In this document: piece by piece, positions 9,047-20,061 of the stretch
Numbering within the stretch: the stretch's first letter is position 1
Layout of the letters: each line of letters opens with the position of its first letter
Source: Lamellibrachia satsuma
Taxonomy: Eukaryota > Annelida > Polychaeta > Sabellida > Siboglinidae
Reading direction: 5' to 3'
Assembly: GCA_033239005.1 (NCBI GenBank)
Contig: BSQZ01000001.1
Coordinates: forward strand, 16,492,500-16,556,499
Length of the DNA stretch: 64,000 nucleotides
Made by a program: the position numbers and the translations under genes
The notes under the pieces: generated by a model
Told to the model about the DNA's origin: nothing
Seen by the model: the letters and a program-made list of their open reading frames with translations, nothing else
Databases searched by the model: none

Positions 9047-9423
9047 TCGATGAATATCGCCTACCGCCTCCGCCGGTGTTCCTAGCAACACCGGGCGATC
9101 CACTAGTGCCGTGGACTCGGTGGTTGTCGAATTTCGAAACTTACCTAGTAATGCCAATGGCAAGCGGCTATCCTGGTACATTGCCTGGGTATAGAAGGCG
9201 AGATAATATTTGCGTCCTTGACGGAGACAGACACATATGCGACCGCCGTTACTGCACTACGGAATCATTTCGGCCCAAAACGAAGTGTGTGATGATGGAA
9301 CGGTATACGTTTCGGCAACGGGCGCAACGCCCCGGAGAAGGTGTACGTGAGTACATTACTGCATTGCACGAACTTGTAGCTAACTGCAATTTCGGGCAGC
9401 TGAAAACTTGCCGACTGTGCTAA
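9037..9423 (+). pseudogene. Gypsy-1 gag-like remnant
   Basis: A 129-codon frame starts at the primer site region. It includes IDEYRLPPPPVFLATPGDPL and PWTRWLSNFETYLV, the usual opening of capsid-type Gag in this Gypsy group, then RYTFRQRAQRPGEGVREYIT, the Gag region that precedes the zinc knuckle. The middle is shortened compared with a normal Gag, and the end is frameshifted near 9420. No zinc knuckle was seen before the protease region. Confidence 0.65.
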
Positions 9424-9522
9424 AAAATTAATCACTTTGCGAAGTGTTGCAGATCTTCCAGAAAGGGGAGTGTCGTCGGTCAAATACAACAGCCAAATGA
9501 ATCTGCATCGTTTGTACTATCG

Positions 9523-9720
9523 GTGAATTCAGTAACCAGTGCATCTAAGCCGTTTAAAACATGCAGTCTGCAACTGGCTGGCACAATGGTGACACTTATT
9601 ATTGATATTGGAGCGAAAGTGTCGATATTGAACGACTCTCTTTGTCGGAAGCACTTCTCCGCGTACCCCTTGCATCCGCCTGAGGGGACTTTGTCAACAT
9701 ACGACAGTAATGAAATCCCA
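9523..9720 (+). pseudogene. Gypsy-1 aspartic protease remnant
   Basis: The frame shows MVTLIIDIGAKVSILND, which fits the retroviral-type aspartic protease active site (D-T/S-G-A). Here the middle residue is isoleucine, which would be unusual for an active enzyme. It processes Gag-Pol in intact elements. The frame breaks near 9720 before reverse transcriptase. Confidence 0.65.
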
Positions 9721-9899
9721 CCCCACTGGAGGGAATGGTACATCTACCAGTCACATACCAGTCAGAAACCATCCAGAACTTTCCGTTCTACGTCACACGG
9801 AGTGGTTCGAGTTTGATGGGGCTAGATTTGTTCGATCAACTTGGATTTCAAGTTTCGAAGAATGGCGTCATCAGTTTGTTCACCATCCCCAAGTTAAAC

Positions 9900-10785
9900 C
9901 GAAAGTTATAACTGTGTCACAAGGTTTGCGTCGCCTTCCATTTACTGTACGTGAGGAAGTATCATTTGAGTTGAAACGTCTACAAGACGACAGGATGATC
10001 CGATCAACCTCCTAGATGACATTGTCTCACCCGGGCGCACGATGGACCAGCACGACAAACGACTACAGCTAGTGCTCGACCGACTGGCTGAGTATCACAT
10101 CACGCTGAATCCAGACAAGGGTCAGTTTACCGAGACGGAAATTGATTTTCTGGGTTACCACGTGTCATCCCAGGGTGTCATACCATTGTACTCAAACGTG
10201 AAAACCATTGAGGAGCTTCCACAACCGACCAGTGCAAAAGAAGTTGCGTCATTTCTGGGCACAACAAATTTCTATCTGAAATTCGTCCCTCACTATGCTG
10301 ACACTGCCGAGCCACTGAGACGATTACTCCGCAAAGATGTCCCGAGGGAATGGACAAATGAGCAAGAGCAAGCGTTCCATACACTTAAGCACAAAATCAC
10401 ATCTGCTCCAATTCTTGCGCACTTCGACCCAGACGTTCAAACGGTCGTGACGACAGATGCGTCTAGAACTGGCCTTGGCGCGGTATTATGGCAAGTGTCC
10501 GGTGGCAAAGAACGTCCAGTCGCATATGCTTCGGAGTCGCTGTCAACAACTGAAAGGAAGTACTCGACAGGCGAACGTGAAGCATTGACGTGTATATTTG
10601 CATGCGAGCATTGGCATGTGTTTTTCTTCGGTAGAAAGTTCATATTAAGGACTGATCACCAGACCCTCACCACTCTATTAGCGACGTCCGGCTCTGGGCA
10701 CGGCCATTACGAAAATTACCGATGGTCTGATCGCCTTCATCAGTATGACATTGAAATTCAGTACACTGTTCGAAGAACCAGGTAG
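9900..10785 (+). pseudogene. Gypsy-1 reverse transcriptase (internally deleted) and RNase H
   Basis: The first part (RRLPFTVREEVSFELKRLQD) is the entry to reverse transcriptase. The fingers and most of the palm are missing: the sequence jumps at about 10012 to LLDDIV, the catalytic box. From 10042 a clean 247-residue frame covers the thumb (HITLNPDKGQFTETEIDFLG), the connection (VASFLGTTNFYLKFVPHYA) and RNase H (VVTTDASRTGLGAVLWQ, then FILRTDHQTLTTLL). This deletion removes a few hundred bases of coding sequence, so the element could not reverse transcribe. Confidence 0.85.
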
Positions 10786-10879
10786 CAGATATGCTAAGCA
10801 GACTGGTCAACGATGAACCGTGTAAGTCGATGACAGATGACTGTGTAATGGAAGTCGAGTTGGACAACCTCGGTTGAAG

Positions 10880-11564
10880 GCCGTCATTTCATCCAGAATG
10901 GTGAAAAATCTATGAAGCCAACACAACCCATACCATGGCAACACATTCAAATCGACATTTTCGGTGAGGTACAGGCTGCACCAAACAGTCAAAAATTTCT
11001 CGTTGTGGTATACAATGTCCACTCAAAATGGCCAGAAATAGCTGCAACAGCACGGTGACGTCTTCCGTCATCATTCAGATCCTGACAGAACTGTTTTCTC
11101 GATTGGTAATATCCGAAGTTCTGCAAAGCGACAACGGACCACAGTTCGTGTCATACGAATTTGAAATGTTCCTGCAGAAACTCGGCATCGAACACCGGCG
11201 CAGCGCATTGTATAACCCTCAGTGCAACGGAGGAGTGGATACGCTGAATCGTGTCATCAAAGAGAGTCTTGGTGCACAACTCAAGGAGGGAAAAACGTTC
11301 ACGGATGCAGTACGAACGATACTGCAAACATACCGATCGACACCACACGCGCTGAAACAGCGTACCCCAGTAGAGTTGATGATTGGTCGAAAGCTACAGT
11401 TCCCGTTGGAATGTCTGAAAACGCCTCAGACACATACACCGAACATTACATTGCTAGTTGAATCGATCAGACGTAAGCAGGAACGAACCAAAGCTTACAC
11501 CGACAAACGACGTCACTCACGAGACACGTCGATGAAACGTGGAGACAGGGTGCGGGCGAAATAA
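10880..11564 (+). pseudogene. Gypsy-1 integrase
   Basis: The core domain is readable: first aspartate in WQHIQIDIFGEV, second in LQSDNGPQFV. The third position falls in YNPQCNGGVDTLNRV, where aspartate stands in place of the usual glutamate of the D,D-35-E triad. A long frame (11028-11564) continues through LQTYRSTPHALKQRTPVELM and into a basic C-terminus. The frame is broken between 10860 and 11028. Intact copies insert the element's DNA into the genome. Confidence 0.82.
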
Positions 11565-12037
11565 TCTACCCGAATGCATAAACTGGCATTGTCGTTGTCG
11601 TATCCCAAGATGATCGCCAAGAAAGCTGGGCTAAACACCTTCGTGCTTGAAGATGGTTCACGCTGGAACTCGCGGCGATGTATCCGGTCGTGCCAAGTGG
11701 TTCCTCCACATCTGCTAGCGGAAGAAACCTTACATGATGTCGACGTTGAAGGTCTACCTGTTCGACAACTTGGTGACCAGCCTTACCTGCGTCAACGACC
11801 CAGACGAAACAGGCGCCCACCTTGATATATCGAAGACTATCAGACGTCTTAAGTGATCATGACACTTCAATTATCAATTACTTTAAAAGTAATTTTCAGT
11901 TGATACTTTAATCGCAATATTAAAAGAACGCATTCGTAGACATTAATTCGCTGTTGAACTGAAAATGACACTGGCTAGATAGTTTGTAATTCTGTGCTGC
12001 TTATGCAAAACCCCATAACTGGAAGGATAATCACTTA

Positions 12038-12052
12038 GGGAGGAGGGGGAAA
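12038..12052 (+). promoter_or_regulatory. Gypsy-1 polypurine tract
   Basis: GGGAGGAGGGGGAAA immediately precedes the 3' LTR, where plus-strand DNA synthesis is primed. Confidence 0.75.
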
Positions 12053-12054
12053 TA

Positions 12055-12206
12055 TGTTGTATTTGCTATGACCCTTTAATTGACAAGTGACGTCACGAGC
12101 CTCGGTTTGAGAGCTTGACGGGACTCCGCCATGTTTGAGATTAAACAAGAGTGTGTGTTGTTTACCAACGAGTTATGTTCAGTTTTACATAGGTCCTGAC
12201 ATAACA
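12055..12206 (+). repeat. Gypsy-1 3' LTR
   Basis: Begins TGTTGTATTTGC and ends CATAACA, followed by the target duplication CTACG at 12207-12211. Confidence 0.9.
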
Positions 12207-12289
12207 CTACGTGAATTCACTTTCAAAACGAGAAATCACGTGTCATTGTTAACTGGACCAATATTTGGCGATAAAGAGCTGGCCTGTAC

Positions 12290-12375
12290 TGAGCAAGTCA
12301 GTTTTGGCGGACAAAACTGGACTGGCCCGGACCAGTTTTGGCGGCCAAAACAGGCCGGACCGATTTTGGCGTGAC
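12290..12375. repeat. cluster of short palindromes (TTTTGGCGG / CCGCCAAAA type)
   Basis: CAGTTTTGGCGGACAAAACTG forms near 12299 and similar hairpins follow (CAGTTTTGGCGGCCAAAAC, then GATTTTGGCGTG). About three tandem hairpin-forming units are present. The ORF across them is not a gene. Confidence 0.7.
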
Positions 12376-12379
12376 ACAA

Positions 12380-12770
12380 ACGTCCTAAAATATATATTTT
12401 AAAAGACAACGCACGGCAATAATGTGCCTGGGCGATAATGAGGAATGGGCACGTCTGCTAAGAAAAATGAATACACGAATCATCCGGTTTTTTTAAAACT
12501 TACATTTCACAAATAATATGTTGGTGTTTCAATATGGTTTATATATCTAACGATTAATGAGTATTTTGTAATTAGACTTTGCTTACGAAAACACGTGCGC
12601 TTGTTTTTGTAAAGTTTAACTTACGAAAACTAATCACACGGATCGTGAAAATTATGACGATTGCAACAGTTTGTTTCCCTAGTATCAATAAATCAACGTA
12701 TAACCACGTATCAATATAAAACATTATAAATTCTTAGTATGCAGCAATTGCACAAGAGCCCGTAAGCTGT
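12380..12770. other. AT-rich stretch without recognised genes
   Basis: No ORF, repeat or signal of note seen. Confidence 0.6.
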
Positions 12771-12774
12771 AGTG

Positions 12775-13775
12775 TGGTGTGGTGGCCTGGTATCGACCGT
12801 GACACAGAAAGAACGGTTAAGAACAGCAACATATGCATGCGCAGTCGCTCCAGACCTACGACAGCTTCATTGCAACTATGGTAATTTGCGAATCGACCTT
12901 GGTCTTGACTGCATATTGACTATGCAGGTCCATTCATAGGCAGGATGATTCTGGTGGTTTCGTATCCTCTTGCGGAGTAAGCAGAATTGTTTGAGCCGCG
13001 TCATGGACGCTTCTGCAGTGGTTCATGAGCGATGAGGGTTACACATTTACCCCCTGTGTGGGATCTTTCAATTTCCCTGGTGTAGACACTAGATAGAAGG
13101 GAGCAACGGTCTTTAGTATCTACCGAAATTACACAGGCAAAGTGAGGTGAACGAAATTGCCTAAGTTTCGAAACAGCAAGTAGATGGTTTCAAACTCCGA
13201 CGCTCTACCACATAGACCACCACGTGTGATTGACGCACATTCGGAGAGGACCAACGCACACATTACATCGAACTCCACATCAGCTATAATCATGGGTAAA
13301 CTGCGACAGTCGTTCAGCACTCTTGGCATCCCCGATGTTATATTCAGCGACAATGCCACTGGGTTCGTCAGTGAAGAGTTTCAAGATTTCGCGTCACGCC
13401 ATACTCCACTACGGACATAGCCCCTCTATGACTGTGGATGGCTTTGTGAAATATGGTGAGCCGTCTGTTTGTTCTCCTGGTTGTTAGTAGCTCTAGGTGT
13501 AATTTTGTAATAATTTCTGACACACACCTAGTATCTCTGGATGTGTAGTCGTTGTGACCAAACCATTCATAGGTGACCCTCATGCCAAAGTTCGAACATT
13601 CCACCCGGGTGACCCAGTTTACGCTCTACGCTACCAGCTAACACTGAAAGATGGGTGCCTGGTACGATCGACTAACAGTCAAGACAGGTATCTTACAACT
13701 TTCATCTCGAAGATGGTGCTGTTGTTCGCGGTCACATCGATCAGCTTCAGGAAAGACTGTCAAGTTCTCAAGTAG
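12775..13775 (+). pseudogene. Ty3/Gypsy integrase remnant
   Basis: Scattered frames read the integrase in order: WWPGIDRDTE (end of the zinc-binding region), LHIDYAGPFIGRMILVV (first catalytic aspartate), TSAIIMGKLRQSFSTLGIPD with IFSDNATGFVSEEF (second aspartate), and a C-terminal FHPGDPVYA. It resembles the integrase of Gypsy-3 more than Gypsy-1. Stops and frameshifts are frequent and no LTRs were seen. The remnant is old and has been interrupted between 12950 and 13180 and between 13410 and 13560. Confidence 0.65.
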
Positions 13776-13904
13776 TGTCACCTAGGCTGCCTGTGCCGCT
13801 GGAGATGACATTTCATTCGACATTTCCGCATGAAGGGGCCCCCGAGTATCCTGATGAGCCTCAGGCCTCAGGGTAGCTAGAGATGGGGTTAACTACGGTT
13901 AGAG

Positions 13905-15375
13905 TTACTTACTTACTTACTTAATCCTCTTGGCCCCTTCAGGAACATAGGGCGTCAACCATGTTTCTCCACCTCACCCTCTTCTGTGCTAGAGCTTTGG
14001 CCTCTTGCCAGGTGACCCCCACTTTATCAAGATATTGTAGTGTGGAGTGTATCAAGTTGATTTTTGGCCTTTCTTGTCTTCTCTTTCCTTCTGGGTTATA
14101 GTCCAGTGCTTGTTTGGTTGTATTTGTTGGATCTTTTCCAAGTGTGTGGCCCAATCCAGCTCCATTTTCTTGTCTTGATTGTAGTGCTTATTTTTTCCTG
14201 TTTGGTTTTCTTCCAGAGCTTTTTATTTGATATTTTGTTAGGCCACCATACCTTAAGGATGTATCGGAGGCGACTGTTGATGAAGACTTTAAGTTTGTTA
14301 TTGAGAGACTGAGTAGTTTTCCACGTTTCACAGCCATAGAGAAGAACTGGTTTAACGTTGGTATTGAAAATGCGGATCTTAATGTTTATGGATAGTTGGG
14401 AAGAGAGCCACACTGGGCGTAGGGTTCTGAAGGCATGGCGAGCTTTACTGATGCGTAGCTCTACATCTTTGTCAGCTCCACCATTTGTACCGATGTAGTA
14501 CATAGTACCGCTTTCTAGTGAGATGGGTTCGGAGGATGTGCTGTTGACTTTTATCACCTTTGCCTTTCCCATATTGATATTAAGACGCAGTTGGCTGCTT
14601 TTTTCTTGAAGCCTTTCTGTTTTTTGTTGCATGTGTTTATGGGTTTCTGAGAGTAGTGCTAGATCATCCAGGTCTTCTAGTTATGAAAACAAGTTCCACT
14701 GGATCCTAGTACGATGATGTTATGTGGACCTTTTCATTGTCCAGTCTATGGCTATCAGAAAGAGCAGTGGAGATAGCAAGCAGCCCTGTAGTACTCCAGT
14801 TCCAATCTGGAAGCCCTCCGAAACTTGTCCATTAAATATGACATGACCAGTGAAACCTTCGTACATGTTCTTTATTAGGGTTACAAATTTTGTAGGTAAA
14901 CCATAGTGCCTCAGGAGCTTCCACAGAACTGTCCTATCTATACTATTGAATGCTTTTTCGAAGTCCACAAAATTTATGTAAAAGGAACTCTGCCATTCAA
15001 TGCATTGTTCAACGATAATCCTGAGTGTAGCAATATGATCTGTGCAGGATTTATCCTTTCTAAAGCCACTTGTTCCTTTCTTAGCTTCTTGTCAACTGTT
15101 TCTTGTATCCTATCCAGGATGATACGGCAGAGAATTTTACTGGGCACTGATAGAAGCACGATCCCTCTCCAGTTCTTACATTCACTGAGGTTGCCTTTCT
15201 TGCGGATTGTAACTAGCATACCCGTCTTCCACTCAGTTGGTATTTCCTCTTTATCCCAGATCTCATTTAGCACGCTGTATAAAACGTCTGTGGTGGCCCC
15301 AATATCAGCTTTTAAGACATCAGATGGTATATTGTCAATTCCTTTGCCTAGCTTCAGCTTTCTGGTTAATGAATG
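13905..15375 (-). mobile_element. RTE-like LINE, 5'-truncated, minus strand
   Basis: Reading the minus strand, the reverse transcriptase is followed from 15273 down to 13939 and ends in a short AAGT-type repeat (plus-strand ACTT at 13907-13922), a microsatellite tail. The 5' endonuclease is missing. The protein type is the one commonly annotated as 'craniofacial development protein 2-like', which belongs to RTE-like elements. Confidence 0.75.
13939..15273 (-). pseudogene. RTE-like reverse transcriptase remnant
   Basis: Pieces in order on the minus strand: IWDKEEIPTEWKTGMLVTIR and CKNWRGIVLLSVPSKIL (fingers), MDFEKAFNSIDRTVLWKLLR (first catalytic aspartate region), GVLQGCLLSPLLFLIAIDW (palm), then VLLYGCETWK with LNNKLKVFINSRLRYIL, and a C-terminus with GKRRQERPKINL and RVRWRNMVDALCS. 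The FADD-type box falls in a frameshifted gap near 14650-14720. It would copy LINE RNA at the target site in an intact element. Confidence 0.8.
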
Positions 15376-16250
15376 TTTAAAAGTATTTCTTTAGTATTAC
15401 ATAGTTGCACATTGAGACTTTGCATAGAATTATGAATGACATTAGTGCTTTATATATAGGAATGTAGTTTAACATCGTTTCAACAATGGGACTTCCAATG
15501 GTATAATTTTAATAATGTGCATTCTTTTATTAGAGACATTTCATATAATAGTAATGCATAGTGTTGCATACTCACTACACACATTACTACTACATAGTTC
15601 ATACAGAATACAGATGCATATTTTTTGCATGAATGTAGCCTTTTGCATAGATCTAATGGCCCCACAAGTTTACTTGGCTGGAAGTAGCCAGCCCCAAATG
15701 TTTACTTTAGACATATTTGCAGAGGCAATCAAGCCATGATTAACCATCAATGTATCACCCTTTGACCCTACCAGTGGATATTCTATTGTCTTCCCTCTAA
15801 ATCTTGCCTGCCTGAATGACCTGCCAAGTGCCCAGCCCAGTTGGTATTTTTCAATTGTGTTAACTAGTGTCTATGGTTTACTGTCTACAATTTCCCCAGT
15901 ACTGATTCATTCACACTTGTACTAATTCACACATCTGAACCTGATCTGTGTCAGGCTAGTGACTGCAGGCCTGCTGGAAATGCTACTACCGTGTCAGAAC
16001 CAGTGGGTGACATTTAATTGAAATATCAATTAATACCAAATTAACTGCCATTACTGATAACATTAGTTAATTAAATTAAGTTAACTTAGTTGACCTAATT
16101 CAATTAACAACTTAAATTAGGGTTATGGTTTGCACTAGGGTTAAGTTAGGTTTAGATAAACAAATCTCCTACACTAACCACAAGCCAATAAATTAAAGCC
16201 ATATATAAAAATATGTTATAATACTTAATAGTAATGACAATAAAGTTGAT
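15376..16250. other. AT-rich stretch without recognised genes
   Basis: No gene seen. About 15900-16000 resembles 16780-16870 (see findings), so part of it is a local duplication flanking the hAT-like fragment. Confidence 0.5.
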
Positions 16251-16261
16251 TATTTTTCTTC

Positions 16262-16330
16262 AGGATATTCGTCCGTTTGAAACAGTTGGTTGCGGTGGAT
16301 TTCTAGAACTCGTCCAGCACACTACGGACA
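16262..16330 (+). pseudogene. hAT/ZBED-type transposase fragment
   Basis: After TTTTTCTTCAG, which looks like a splice acceptor, the frame reads DIRPFETVGCGGFLELVQH. This matches the D-x-R/Q-P-F-x-x-V-E-x-x-G-F-x-x-L block near the start of the hAT transposase catalytic domain and of ZBED genes. Only about 20 residues are recognisable before stops. The GGGCCGGGC-rich block that follows is typical of hAT subterminal DNA, which supports the call. Confidence 0.5.
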
Positions 16331-16439
16331 GTAGACATTATACAATGTTCATATATTATTTTTGTTATGTTATTTAATAAAACAATACATATGTATTACA
16401 GTTTATTTGTGTTTCGTTTTTATTATAATTATAAAAATT

Positions 16440-16657
16440 TAGCGGGCCACAGGCTTACCCGTCTTTGGCCACAGGTATGGGCCGGGCCTTGAACTTGCGG
16501 GCCGGGCCTAGGCCAAACATTAACGGTCTGGGTCGGGCCTGGGCCTAAATTCTAGTTTGCGGGCCTGGGCCGGGCTTGACTAATTTTTGCAGGCCTGGAT
16601 TCTAACTGCTAATTGTGAGCCAGGCTTGGGCTCAAATTATAGGCCCGAGCAGGGTAC
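16440..16657. repeat. GGGCCGGGC-type subterminal repeats, hAT right end
   Basis: At least five spaced variants of GGGCCGGGCC/GGCCTGGGCC lie in 200 bases, ending in GGCCCGAGCAGGG. Clusters of such motifs near the terminus are characteristic of hAT elements. The left end was not found. Confidence 0.5.
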
Positions 16658-16659
16658 TA

Positions 16660-17334
16660 ATGCAGATATCAAGATTAGCCATCAACTTATCTCCCTACCA
16701 GAGGACATTCTATTATATAAGCCTTCCATCCAACTCAACCCTTCCAGCCTACCGCAGTTGGTACAGTGCATTTGTGCTTTGTGATGTTCTCCCTCTCATT
16801 CACACGTCTTAACCTGATCTCTCACAGGCTAGTGGCTGGAGTAATGACTGCAGGCCTTCTGGATAAATGAGCACTTAATTGAGAGTTAATTGGGAATTTG
16901 TCATTTAAATTAACCCCTTTTAGTAAAGTTAATTAATTAAATAAAATTACCCTTTCTGGAAAAGTTAATTAATGATAATAACTTAATTGATTAGTGACTG
17001 CAGGCCTGATATCTACTTAATGAAATGTCTATTCGTCCGGGCATGTAAACACCACTATCCAGCTATTTCCCCACATTTCCCCTTATTTTTCTTTATATTT
17101 TGCTGTACATTTTATTAGTGCCAGAAGAGTGGCTGTACAAAATTAAGTGTGTGCCTAGACAAATAGCAACAGCCTGTAAATATAATTTATGACAATAATT
17201 ATGCATCTTGACGTTTTTCATCATGGACGAGTTTTGCATTTGCATTTCAATTCTTCTCACAGTACATTAGTTGCATCCATGGTCTTCTTAAACATGATGT
17301 TTCAAGGCCACAATATTACAAAAATGTGATGAAA
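16660..17334. other. non-coding stretch with TTAATTAA-rich segments
   Basis: No gene seen. It contains a diverged second copy of the 15900-16000 sequence near 16790-16870. Confidence 0.5.
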
Positions 17335-17484
17335 GGATTGATGCAGGAGAGCCAATGCAGTAAGGATCCGATTCCTATTTGCGGATGGACTCGTAGCAGC
17401 AGTAGACTGTGGCATGGGTAGCATAACGAATATTTTTGGTAGTCAACACTATTTAAACTAGAAGCGCAGGGGGGTTACTTAAAG

Positions 17485-18134
17485 ATGCCTCAAGCAGGAC
17501 AAGAGGCCTCTAGTATAGATAAACCAATAACAAAATGTCCGAAAAACATGTCTGAAGCAGGTTATAGATGCGTGTGTTTAAATGCTAGGAGTATAGTAAA
17601 TAAGAAAAACGAATTAAACATTATGGTAGAAGATACTGACCCTCACATAATTGGTATTACCGAATCATGGGCCAACACAGACATAACAGATGCTGAATTA
17701 GGATTGACAGATTACGTAATGTTTAGGAGAGATCAAAGAGGAAGAAGGGGAGGGGGAGTTATTTTTTATGATAAAGAATCTATTCAGGCTTATGAAATAA
17801 AATTAGAAAGGGAACCAGATTACGATGAAGCTGTTTGGTGCAAAATAGTTTCAGGAAATTCAAAATTAGTTTACAGAAGTCCAAACATAAACGAAGAGGA
17901 TAACACAAAATGCTATAACGGAAGTTAGTAAAAGGGAATGTAACATAATGGGAGATTTTAACCATGGATACAATGGAAATCTCTACAGAGTATAGGGGGT
18001 GAGGACCAACAATTTCTATTTTTAATTCAGGATAGCTTCCTTACTCAGCACTATGCTAGAACCAATCAGGGGAGAAAATGTATTAAATATAGTTTTATCA
18101 TCACAAAAAGAATTAGTGGACAATGTAAAAACCA
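17485..18134 (+). pseudogene. CR1 ORF2 endonuclease domain (copy A)
   Basis: ORF2 begins MPQAGQEASS. The apurinic-type endonuclease is read through CVCLNARSIVNKKNELNIM, DPHIIGITESWANTDI (catalytic glutamate) and RGRRGGGVIFYDK. The frame is open for 147 codons, then breaks near 17870, with GDFNHG and the SDHNQI motif (catalytic aspartate-histidine) in other frames at about 17955 and 18140. The domain nicks target DNA in active elements. Confidence 0.85.
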
Positions 18135-19757
18135 TTGGATAACAGTGACCATAATCAAATACATTTTGACATCAATGTAAAATCAGAAGGTAAAAATAAA
18201 AAAACGTATAGGAGAAACTTCCACAAAGGTAACTATAAAGATATGAGAAAATACTTAACGAAGCTAGATTGGAATAACATGCTGATGAATAAGACCGCAA
18301 CTGAATGTTGGAATATTCTAAAACATGAAATTGAGAGTATCATCGATAAATTTGTTACCTTGAAAAAAAACAACGAAAACGGTCTAGAAAGAAATACTTT
18401 TCAAAAGAAGCTATTAGAAAAATAGTGTTTAAGCAAACTATGTGGAGGGTTTATAGGCGTACCAGAAAGAATGGAGACTATGCACATTACAAAGAGGCAC
18501 TTAACCTAGCTACAACTTAAATTAGAAAATCTAAAAGAACCTTAGAAAAAAAACTGGCAGGTAATATAACAAATTACAGCAAGAGTTTCTGTGCTTATGT
18601 AAGGAGTAAACAGAAAGGTCGAGATAAGGTCAGACCACTGGAAAACAACAGGGGAAACATAATTTCAGACGGGTTTCAAATGGCAGAGGTAATGAATGCG
18701 TATTTCAGCTCAGTTTTTACCACAGAAGATATCAGCTCACTTCCAGTTCCATTTACTAAATTTTAGGGCAATAAATCAGAACATTTAGGGCAGTTATGTG
18801 TAACTCCTGAAATGATAGCAAACAAAATTAAGAAGACGAAAAATAATATATCACCAGGAATTAATGGAATACTACCAAAACTGCTTAAGGAAATTGTTGA
18901 GCAAATTAGTACACCACTTGCAAAATTGTTTAACTTGTCACTAGAAGAAGGAATAGTTCCTTCAGAATGGAAAGAAGCAAACATTACGCCACTATTTAAG
19001 AAAGGATCGAGGAACAAGCCAGAAAATTACAGACCAGTGAGTTTAACATCAGTTGTATGTAAATTACTCGAAACATTAATTAGAGACCACATGGTGGAAT
19101 TACTTGTAACACATAATTTAATAAATACATCTCAACATGGGTTCCTAAATGCAAGGTCATGTCTCTTATGTTTTTTTGAAGAAATTACAAAGTGGGTAGA
19201 TGACGGGTCACCAGTGGATGTTGTCCACTCAGATTTTCAGAAAGCTTTCGATAAAGTGCCACTCCAAAGATTGTTACTTAAGCTAAAAGCCCATGGTATA
19301 GGTAATTATGTAATCAACTGGATAGAAAAGTGGCTTACACACAGACGACAGAGAGTAACAGTACATGGTGAGATTTCAAACTGGAAATCGGTTTTGAGTG
19401 GGGTACCACAGGGATCAGTATTAGGCCCTATACTGTTTTTATTATATATATATATATATAATTATAAATGATTTAGAAGATGACATATCTAGCAAAGTAC
19501 TCAAATTTGCAGATGACACAAAAGTATTCAGAAAGGTTACAAATGATACAGGTAAAGAAAGATGACAGGATGATCTAGATAAATTAGTTAAATGGTCAGA
19601 AAAATGGCAAATGTTATTCAATTTTGGGAAGTGTAAATGTATACACATAGGACATGGAAACATGGATGAAGAATATAAAATGGGGGATGCTGTACTAGGT
19701 AGAACCACACAAGAAAAGGACTTAGGAGTAACATTTAGTGCTGACATGAAAGTTGTG
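18135..19757 (+). pseudogene. CR1 reverse transcriptase (copy A), disrupted
   Basis: The longest frame (18812-19471) covers SPGINGILPKLLKEI, EWKEANITPLFKKGSRNKPE, NYRPVSLTSVVCKLLE, SQHGFLNARSC, DFQKAFDKVP (first catalytic aspartate) and GVPQGSVLGPILFLL. Then a TA microsatellite expansion at about 19443-19462 shifts the frame. The catalytic FADDTK box is at about 19508 in another frame. Upstream, stops occur at 18424 and 18519. The thumb and 3' UTR are absent. Confidence 0.85.
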
Positions 19758-20061
19758 GGCACTCTTCATATCGATTAGGAACTGCTTAACCCCTTTTGTT
19801 TTGGTGTGCTGTCGAGCTTAGGTCCCCTGAGGATTAGCACAATATAAGTGTTTTATATTGTATTTCATCTTTTTAAACACTCAGCTAAGTATACAAACAC
19901 TACAACAAACAGCTACTGCAAGTTAGATATATTTGAATTGCACATGATTCTCTGACATGCTGAAGCCTGATACTAAAATGTTGGCAATAAAACATTTTGC
20001 TAAATCCAACTTCATTTTGTAGAAAAACTGTACATTTGATAATGTTTGTTGAGAAGATGAC
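19758..20061 (-). other. SIDT 3' UTR / downstream flank
   Basis: This stretch follows the SIDT stop codon on the minus strand and ends where plus-strand CR1 copy A stops. No gene is seen. The 3' UTR should be here, but no minus-strand AATAAA is visible. ATTAAA-like variants are possible. Confidence 0.35.

Larger units (their letters stand above)
8884..12206 (+). mobile_element. Ty3/Gypsy LTR retrotransposon (Gypsy-1)
   Basis: Two LTRs of about 150 bases (8884-9028 and 12055-12206) begin TGTTGT and end AACA or a mutated form. A perfect 5-bp target duplication CTACG flanks the element. A primer-binding site TGGCGACGAGGA follows the left LTR and a polypurine tract precedes the right one. Inside, in order, are gag, protease, part of reverse transcriptase, RNase H and integrase. 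Reverse transcriptase is largely deleted and several frames are broken, so the copy is dead. Confidence 0.92.
17335..19757 (+). mobile_element. CR1-like LINE copy A
   Basis: It opens with the last codons of ORF1 (near 17385-17460, same as 34545-34629 in copy B). ORF2 follows with endonuclease and reverse transcriptase. The copy stops at about 19757, short of the usual 3' end, so both ends are missing. Nucleotide identity to copy B (34560-36045) is high. Confidence 0.85.
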
